A stretch of DNA of 64,000 bases from Morinoia aosen (taxonomy: Eukaryota > Arthropoda > Malacostraca > Amphipoda > Talitridae). Where the stretch lies: positions 46,902,102-46,966,101 of the forward strand of contig CM059563.1 in the NCBI GenBank assembly GCA_030386875.1, given 5' to 3'. Positions within the stretch are counted from its first letter, which is position 1. Every line of letters starts with the position of its first letter. Below are positions 58,490 to 64,000 of the stretch, in pieces. The notes under the pieces were generated by a model. The model worked only from the letters and a program-made list of their open reading frames with translations, made no database searches and was not told where the DNA came from. The position numbers were made by a program, and so were the translations under genes.

Positions 58490-59410
58490 TTGGAAATGCG
58501 ACCCCTGGACGATAGAAAGTTTAGTTAAATGTGGAGGGATATTCCCGTAGAGTATGGACACATTATACCAATTTCCAGAAACCAGTTGTAGATCAAAAGA
58601 TCCAAAAATCGTGTCCTGTAAATTACGATCTATAGCAAGAAAATGGAATTAGATATGTAGAATGGTTAAGAAATACCCCACAATGATATTAATTATCTCA
58701 ATATTGATAACAGTATTACAGTGCAAGGAATAATAATACTTCATGCTACGTTCAGGAATATTAAATACAAGGAAGAGTGTCAATGTTCGGGAATATCAAA
58801 AGAACGTTGAGCATAAAGAAACGAAAGTAAAATTGGGGCAAAATGAAAGAGAGCAAAAAGAGAGCTGGAAACGGGGGTAGAGAGGGGGTGACAGGCTGGG
58901 GGTGAGATGGGGGCCAGCACGTGCGAGTTATGACGCGCGTTCACGCAAACCTTCTTACAACATTTTGCCTGCAACGTAACTATTAATGCAATGTTATTCA
59001 ACTAGAAGTTCTTTACAATTAAACATTTTCAAAGATAGCAACTACACAAAAACCTACGCTCGTGCTATTCAGTCAAAGGAAACGTTCGCCCCGAGGGTGA
59101 GTTAACATAAAGCCTAAACATTGTGAAGGGTGTAGTGGGTAGGGACATCAAATACTGCAAACAAGTGAATACGACTTCTATTCCAAACGTAAAATAATAA
59201 TCCAATCCAAGTAAACAATGCAAAATTTTGTGCTTCACATTCATATTCAACCTACAGAAGAAAAAATTATAAATTATTTCCATTAGAGCGGAGGAGCCGC
59301 GTTCACGCGAGGCTCTAATTTCCATGATCTACATAATGATACAAGAATATTTCATTCTTAGCATTCTCATTAATTATTGAGCGAATTATGGGGAGGAATT
59401 TTTTTTAACG
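58490..59410. other. unique sequence with a G-run cluster
   Basis: At 58873-58913 four runs of five G are spaced by 6-9 bases (ggggg tagagag, ggggg tgacaggct, ggggg tgagat, ggggg), a good quadruplex candidate on the plus strand. The rest is AT-rich and no gene is recognised (86-codon minus-strand frame at 59065-59325). Confidence 0.5.
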
Positions 59411-59416
59411 AAAGTT

Positions 59417-60380
59417 GAGCATCCACAGCCACAGCTGTGCATCGACAGCCACAGTTGTGCATCCACAGCCACAGTTGTGCATCCACAGCCACAGTTGTGC
59501 ATCCACAGCCACAGTTGTGCATCCACAGCCACAGTTGTGCATCCACAGCCACAGTTGTGCATCCACAGCCACAGTTGTGCATCCACAGCCACAGTTGTGC
59601 ATCCACAGCCACAGTTGTGCATCCACAGCCACAGTTGTGCATCGACAGCCACAGTTGTGCATCCACAGCCACAGTTGTGCATCCACAGCCACAGTTGTGC
59701 ATCCACAGCCACAGTTGTGCATCCACAGCCACAGTTGTGCATCCACAGCCACAGTTGTGCATCCACAGCCACAGTTGTGCATCCACAGCCACAGTTGTGC
59801 ATCCACAGCCACAGTTGTGCATCTACAGCCACAGTTGTGCATCCACAGCCACAGTTGTGCATCCACAGCCACAGTTGTGCATCCACAGCCACAGTTGTGC
59901 ATCCACAGCCACAGTTGTGCATCCACAGCCACAGTTGTGCATCCACAGCCACAGTTGTGCATCCACAGCCACAGTTGTGCATCCACAGCCACAGTTGTGC
60001 CTCCACAGCCACAGTTGTGCCTCCACAGCCACAGTTGTGCATCCATAGCCACAGTTGTGCATCCACAGCCACAGTTGTGCATCCACAGCCACAGTTGTGC
60101 ATCCACAGCCACAGTTGTGCATCCACAGCCACAGTTGTGCATCCACAGCCACAGTTGTGCATCCACAGCCACAGTTGTGCATCCACAGCCACAGTTGTGC
60201 ATCCACAGCCACAGGTGTGCATCCACAGCCACAGGTGTGCATCCACAGCCACAGGTGTGAATCCACAGCCACAGTTCTGCACCCACAACAACAATCATGC
60301 ATCCACAACCACAATTATGCACCCACAACCACAATTATGCACCCAGAGCCACAGTTCTGCATCCACAACCACAAATATGC
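59417..60380. repeat. 20-bp minisatellite, about 48 copies, highly homogeneous
   Basis: The unit atccacagccacagttgtgc repeats at exactly 20 bp for nearly 1 kb. Only scattered single-base variants occur (atcgac at 59441 and 59641, atctac at 59821, ctccac at 60001 and 60021, atccat at 60041). The left edge is abrupt, while the right end decays from about 60200: caggtg replaces cagttg in three units, then acaaccacaattatgc-type units appear. Each unit contains a CANNTG E-box core. Every frame on both strands is open, giving five long and mutually incompatible repeat proteins (up to 341 codons). None is credible as a gene. Confidence 0.97.
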
Positions 60381-60384
60381 ACCC

Positions 60385-60635
60385 ATTTATAGCCGACGCA
60401 ACATATATGGCCGACGCCCCATTTATGATGTACGTAACAGACGAGTCTCAGCTGCAAAAACCAGCCGAGGCTACAGCTCTCGCCAGCAACACCACTTCGT
60501 AAGTGTTCAAAGTGCAGCACCAGTGCAAAATATTCTGCGGTACTAGGCCTAGTGAAACAGCTTACGGCCGACTCTAGGCTACACAATGGTATAAATGCCT
60601 CAATGCCAACTGGTACTGAAGACAGATAGTGCTTA
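60385..60635. other. unique spacer
   Basis: A short GC-balanced stretch between two arrays. The frames of the 20-bp array run into it by chance. Confidence 0.4.
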
Positions 60636-60639
60636 ATGA

Positions 60640-60925
60640 TAGATGCTAATAATGTCTGAAAGACAATACTGAATGAAAGGTGATAATTAATGTTAGATAA
60701 TACTGAATGTTAGATGATACTTAATTTTAGATAATACTGAATGTTAGACAATACTGAATGTTAGACAATACTGAATGTTAGACAATACTGAATGTTAGAC
60801 AATACTGTATGTTAGACAATACTGAATGTTAGACAATAATGAATGTTTGATAAACTGAATGTTTGATAATAGTGAATGATAGGTAATACGGACTGATGGA
60901 TAATACTGAATGTTAGATATGGCTG
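60640..60925. repeat. 17-bp minisatellite
   Basis: The unit gaatgttagacaatact is repeated in its purest form at about 60727-60850. On either side it grades into diverged forms such as gaatgaaaggtgata, gaatgttagatgatact, gaatgtttgataa and gaatgataggtaatac. Confidence 0.9.
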
Positions 60926-60929
60926 AATG

Positions 60930-61500
60930 ACCAATTTTATAAAAAAAGCAGGCAGAGCAGAACGGTATATGATGCATAGCTGCGGGCGAAAACAATAATT
61001 GGGTAATACAGAACGGTAGACAAGGCTAGACGGTGGCTACACAGAACGAAATACACACACATAACAAGATGCACGACTCCCAATTGCAGTAAGACGAGTT
61101 AACGTCGGAGTGAACTTAGATATCTCGTTCTCAGTTGATGTTTAGCGATACCAACCAAAAATGACGCGAAATTAACCACATTGCAAAAAAATTAATCCTC
61201 TTCTTAAAGAGTGAACGTCTTCTATGCCAATAAATGATTCCTAAATATTCGAAGTAAAAAATTAATCGGAAAAATATTTTAAAATAAGTTGTAATACACA
61301 AACAATTGTTCGCAACTTGTTTTATTAATTCATGAATAAAAATGAAAAACAATTCCTGTAAAGGACTAGTTGGCACCCGCAGCTCCGGGACAGCTGCAGC
61401 TGCTGGTACCCTACTCCTTCCTCTCCCTCCTCCTCACTTTCTTTTTGTGCACTTTCGTGCCCCTTCCCTCTCCCTCCCTCTCTTATCCTGCTCTCGCCTC
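60930..61500. other. unique sequence, no gene seen
   Basis: AT-rich on the left. At 61380-61500 there is a pyrimidine-rich patch (ccttcctctccctcctcctc and similar). Nothing is recognised. Confidence 0.4.
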
Positions 61501-61504
61501 GGCA

Positions 61505-61700
61505 ACCATTTCATTCATTGCTGTTCGTACACATTTTGTTAAATAGTTCATTGACGTTCATGAGGATTTTTACAATCATTCTTTGTTGTTGTTCAACACT
61601 TGATTCATTCATTGTCGTTCGTAAATATTTAGTTGCACCAATCGTCGTTGTTCGTACACATTTTGTAGAATCACTCTTCGCTATTCATTAACATTTCGTT
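61505..61700. repeat. degenerate repeat around cattcattgtcgttcgtaca
   Basis: The blocks cattcattgctgttcgtaca, gttcattgacgttcatgagg, cattcattgtcgttcgtaaa, aatcgtcgttgttcgtacac and cttcgctattcattaac recur every 40-55 bp, increasingly decayed. The array abuts the left end of a retroposon. Confidence 0.6.
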
Positions 61701-61702
61701 TA

Positions 61703-62086
61703 ATAATATATTAAGTGATAGTTTAAGCCTCCCTAACCATAACAAAGATGTTCGCAAAAATGAAGGAGGAAAGCACCATTTAGTGTGGAATTAAAGGAAT
61801 TGAGTATGGAAGAAAAAGAATTGAGTATGGAAGAAAGGGAATTTAGTATGGAAGAAAGGGAATTTAGTATAGAATTAAAGGAATTTAGTATGGAAGAAAG
61901 GGAATTTAGTATGAAAAGGGTCTACGCGCGGACTGTATCCCACACCCTGCGCATAGACCGCGAATTCAAAAAGCAGTTATGAAAAATGACAAAATTTGAG
62001 GAGTAACGAAATAAAAAAATCCCACAATTTCAGAAAATAGTAGGCCTTCAGCCTTCAGCTCGGTACTTCACATCTTCCCTCTGGTA
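61703..62086 (-). mobile_element. retroposon family A copy with an internal tandem expansion
   Basis: It begins taatatattaagtgatag then tttaagcctccctaaccata. It continues with ggaggaaagcaccatttagt, the expansion described separately, accctgcgcatagaccgcg, gtaggccttcagccttcagc and cttccctctgg. The family segment tttagtatggaattaaggga is present once in other copies but has been multiplied here. No firm target-site duplication. Confidence 0.75.
61770..61920. repeat. 21-bp minisatellite born inside a retroposon
   Basis: The unit gaatttagtatggaagaaag plus g, with gagtatgg and aattaaag variants, occurs about six times. It derives from the single tagtatggaattaagggaa segment of the family consensus. 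Twenty-one is a multiple of three, so one plus-strand frame (61785-61982) reads a seven-residue repeat of the form MEEREFS. That is a repeat product, not a gene. Confidence 0.88.
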
Positions 62087-62089
62087 AAA

Positions 62090-62530
62090 CATTAAGCTGA
62101 ATGAAAACGTGAAATTCGCTTCATTATTAAATCAAAATTGGTACGTTTGTGTTAGTTAACCCCAAGAACTGACGCTCTCCAGCTTAACAATGAAGTAATT
62201 TTAATACACAAAATTGCTGAATGAAAGTTCCCGCGTACATAAAACGGAAGAAATTAAAAAATAAATTCGTGGGTTGCAACATGATTGGCTATATCTAGAA
62301 AACTGATGACGTTGTTATATGTAACAGAAATGGTGAATTGCCTGAGGCATGAAAATAATTTAGGGTGATTGTTTCAAAAGTAAGTTTGATGCTAAACCTA
62401 TTACGCAGAGTTGACAGCAATTTGCCAAGATTTTCATGAATAGTTAACAACGCTCTAATCAAATTTACGGTTGAACGCCGTTTCCTCACACGACGACAAC
62501 AACAACAACAAAATAGAATTTAAATTTCCA
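62090..62530. other. AT-rich unique spacer
   Basis: Contains a short (acaac)n run at about 62495-62510. No gene is recognised. Confidence 0.4.
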
Positions 62531-62534
62531 TTCA

Positions 62535-62705
62535 TGTAATATATCCTCCATTAAGTAATATATCCTATATCAAGTAATATTTGCAGAATTAAGTAACATA
62601 TCCTATATCAAGTAGTAATTCTCCATCAAGTAATACATCCTACATTGTGTTACAGATCCTACATCGTGTAATATATCCTTCATCAAGTTATATTTCCTAC
62701 TTTAA
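62535..62705. repeat. 19-20 bp degenerate minisatellite
   Basis: The unit approximates atcaagtaatatatcctac. Eight to nine copies are visible, with variants such as attaagtaacatatcctat, atcgtgtaatatatccttc and attgtgttacagatcctac. Confidence 0.8.
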
Positions 62706-62709
62706 CCAT

Positions 62710-63435
62710 CGTGGTTTCTCTAATGCTACCTGATACTGCAAAAAACACAATGCTGCAAATTGAATTTCGCTTCACTACTTATACGACGAACAAAGGACTT
62801 AATAAATTAGTAAAGTAATAAATTAGATATGAACGAACAAAGAAGAGTTTGAAATAATTAATTATTTATATGCTTATTCTTAAGATAATGATCAGGAGTA
62901 GACTACAGTATTGCCGAAACACATATTAATCAGACTGAGAATAAGTAGGTGATTAATGTGACAATTAAACAAGTCCAGAAAATCAACGATGACAACTTGA
63001 TACTAAACAAGTAGAGTTAACTGAATAAAGAAAATGATGACAAGTCATCAGGATCATGACAGGAATCGTATTCTGGAATACTATTAAAGAAACTCACGCA
63101 TATAAAATCAAATTATGTATTACTAGTATATCCAAACGCACAGCTCTGCCACCATCAACTCCACTTACTGGGAAATCAACAGCTGTTCGAGCTCCATACC
63201 AGCTGCGCGACCAGCTACATTCACCAGCTGTACGGGCTCGTTAATACCTCTAATAACCAGCACCATATGCCCATTTACCTGGATTTTTTTTACTAGCTCA
63301 CGGTTTTCTGGTACCTATGGTTTAGATAATCACATTTATTGCAACACTTGATTTTTTGCTTTATGTAATTAATTTCCCTTTAATAACCTTGAGACACGAT
63401 TTTAGTACTGACAGCCCACGTCTGTTTTTCTTCGC
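62710..63435. other. AT-rich unique sequence, no gene seen
   Basis: A short GC-balanced patch at 63140-63240 contains several cagctg-type strings (agctgttcgagctc, accagctgcgcgaccagct). No gene is recognised. Confidence 0.4.
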
Positions 63436-63439
63436 TACT

Positions 63440-63680
63440 TGAGCTTAAAAATGCTGAACGAAATAATGCACGCACAGAAGACTGCAATCAAACACGGAAA
63501 AGAAAAAGAAGGTAGAGGGTGTTATGTTGAGCGAAATTAGTCACTTACAACAGACCTCAATCAACACGGAAAAGAAGAAGAAGATAGGAGTTACGTTGCA
63601 TAAAATAATGCACCCGCCAAAAACTGCAATCAAACACGGAAAGACGGAAAGAAAGAAGAAAATAGAGCGAGTCGCGGAGC
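63440..63680. repeat. tandem repeat, unit about 74 bp, three copies
   Basis: The blocks gaaataatgcacgcacagaa, actgcaatcaaacacggaaa and agaaaaagaag, then a gttatgtt or gttacgtt string, recur three times, the middle copy being the most changed (gaaattagtcacttacaaca). Overlapping lysine-rich (plus) and F/L-rich (minus) frames come from the repeat. Confidence 0.8.
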
Positions 63681-63860
63681 ACTGGAGAACAGGAAGAAGG
63701 GACGCAGTCGCATGACCAATCACAGCGATCTGCCTCTGCTGCTGCTGGAAGTGGTGTGTGCTGCGCGAGTGCCCGCGATGTGGTGGTTTGGACCGTGTTG
63801 TGCACACGGCCTTAACGATATTGTAAAAATGTAACTTGTCGTATTGAACTGAAATATGAA

Positions 63861-64000
63861 GATTAGATTAGATTATAAGTTAGTTTAAGCCTCCCTAACC
63901 GCTACAAAAAAAAAGCGTATCGAAGAGAGGAAGAAGGAAGGCACCATTTAGTATGGATATTAGGGAACGCGGAATCTATGCAGAAAGGGCACAGAAACAG
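63861..64000 (-). mobile_element. retroposon family A copy, cut by the window end
   Basis: It starts gattagattagattataag, a GATT-type tail, then tttaagcctccctaaccgct, gcgtatcgaagagaggaaga, aggcaccatttagtatggat and acgcggaatctatgcagaaa. It shares the gcgtatcgaagag variant with the copy at 36.9 kb, so the two probably belong to one young lineage. The right part lies outside the window. Confidence 0.85.

Noticed and set aside
59385..60550. Long open frames of up to 341 codons on both strands as repeat-protein genes
   Set aside because: They are the six-frame readings of a 20-bp array. They overlap on both strands, share no sensible ends and match no family.
1..64000. tRNA, 5S or other rRNA genes
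   Set aside because: I looked for ggttcgaatcc-type B boxes and cloverleaf-like contexts and saw only isolated partial matches (for example near 19477 and 29096) with no partner stems. A covariance-model scan would be decisive.
1..64000. Bacterial or phage origin with operons
   Set aside because: There are no dense genes, ribosome-binding patterns or recognisable prokaryotic families. Retroposons with target-site duplications, a Tc1 fossil and many minisatellites point to a eukaryote.

Overview
This window looks like non-coding DNA from a large, repeat-rich eukaryotic genome, most likely an invertebrate animal and perhaps an arthropod. The reasons are a decayed Tc1/mariner element with its terminal repeat, a short piggyBac-type element in a TTAA site, a short retroposon family with target-site duplications, many unrelated minisatellites, and AT-rich sequence with no dense gene packing. 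I cannot name the species. I found no protein-coding gene I can defend, and no tRNA, rRNA or CRISPR. Most of the longest open frames lie inside tandem repeats whose unit length is not a multiple of three, which leaves several frames open on both strands.

Layout. 1-9.3 kb is mostly unique AT-rich DNA with a few GC-richer blocks (about 1.5, 3.8, 5.7 and 6.8 kb) and one 189-codon minus-strand open frame (7941-8510) of unknown meaning. 9.4-15 kb holds three retroposon copies, an 87-bp and a 22-bp repeat array, a Tc1-like fossil (13.17-13.97 kb) and a 517-bp TTAA-flanked element nested in a retroposon. 15-24 kb has a 20-bp array (18.75 kb), two more retroposons and a short 45-bp array. 24-31 kb is largely unique, apart from a 34-bp array whose units resemble 3' splice sites (29.1 kb). 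32-44 kb is the densest minisatellite zone, with units of 51, 16, 104, 32, 77 and 32 bp plus a GT-rich tract, together with four retroposon copies and a fragment. 44-58 kb is mostly unique, with a 108-bp hairpin (47.9 kb), a 16-residue repeat open frame broken by a frameshift (54.3-55 kb) and one retroposon. 58-64 kb has a foldback element, a homogeneous 20-bp array of about 48 units (59.4-60.4 kb), smaller arrays, and two retroposons, one of which grew a 21-bp tandem repeat inside it.

The dominant mobile family is about 340-370 bp. Copies have a GATT, ATT or related tail at their left edge. Two have clear 14-15 bp target-site duplications (21.7 and 57.8 kb), a third has a slightly diverged one (22.97 kb), and a fourth is tentative. 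All 13 copies I found point the same way, with the 3' tail on the left (minus-strand sense). No operon or pathway logic applies. What ties the region together is repeat turnover: retroposition, nested DNA transposons and frequent birth of unrelated minisatellites. The GC-richer unique blocks may be conserved non-coding DNA, but that is only a guess from composition and motifs.
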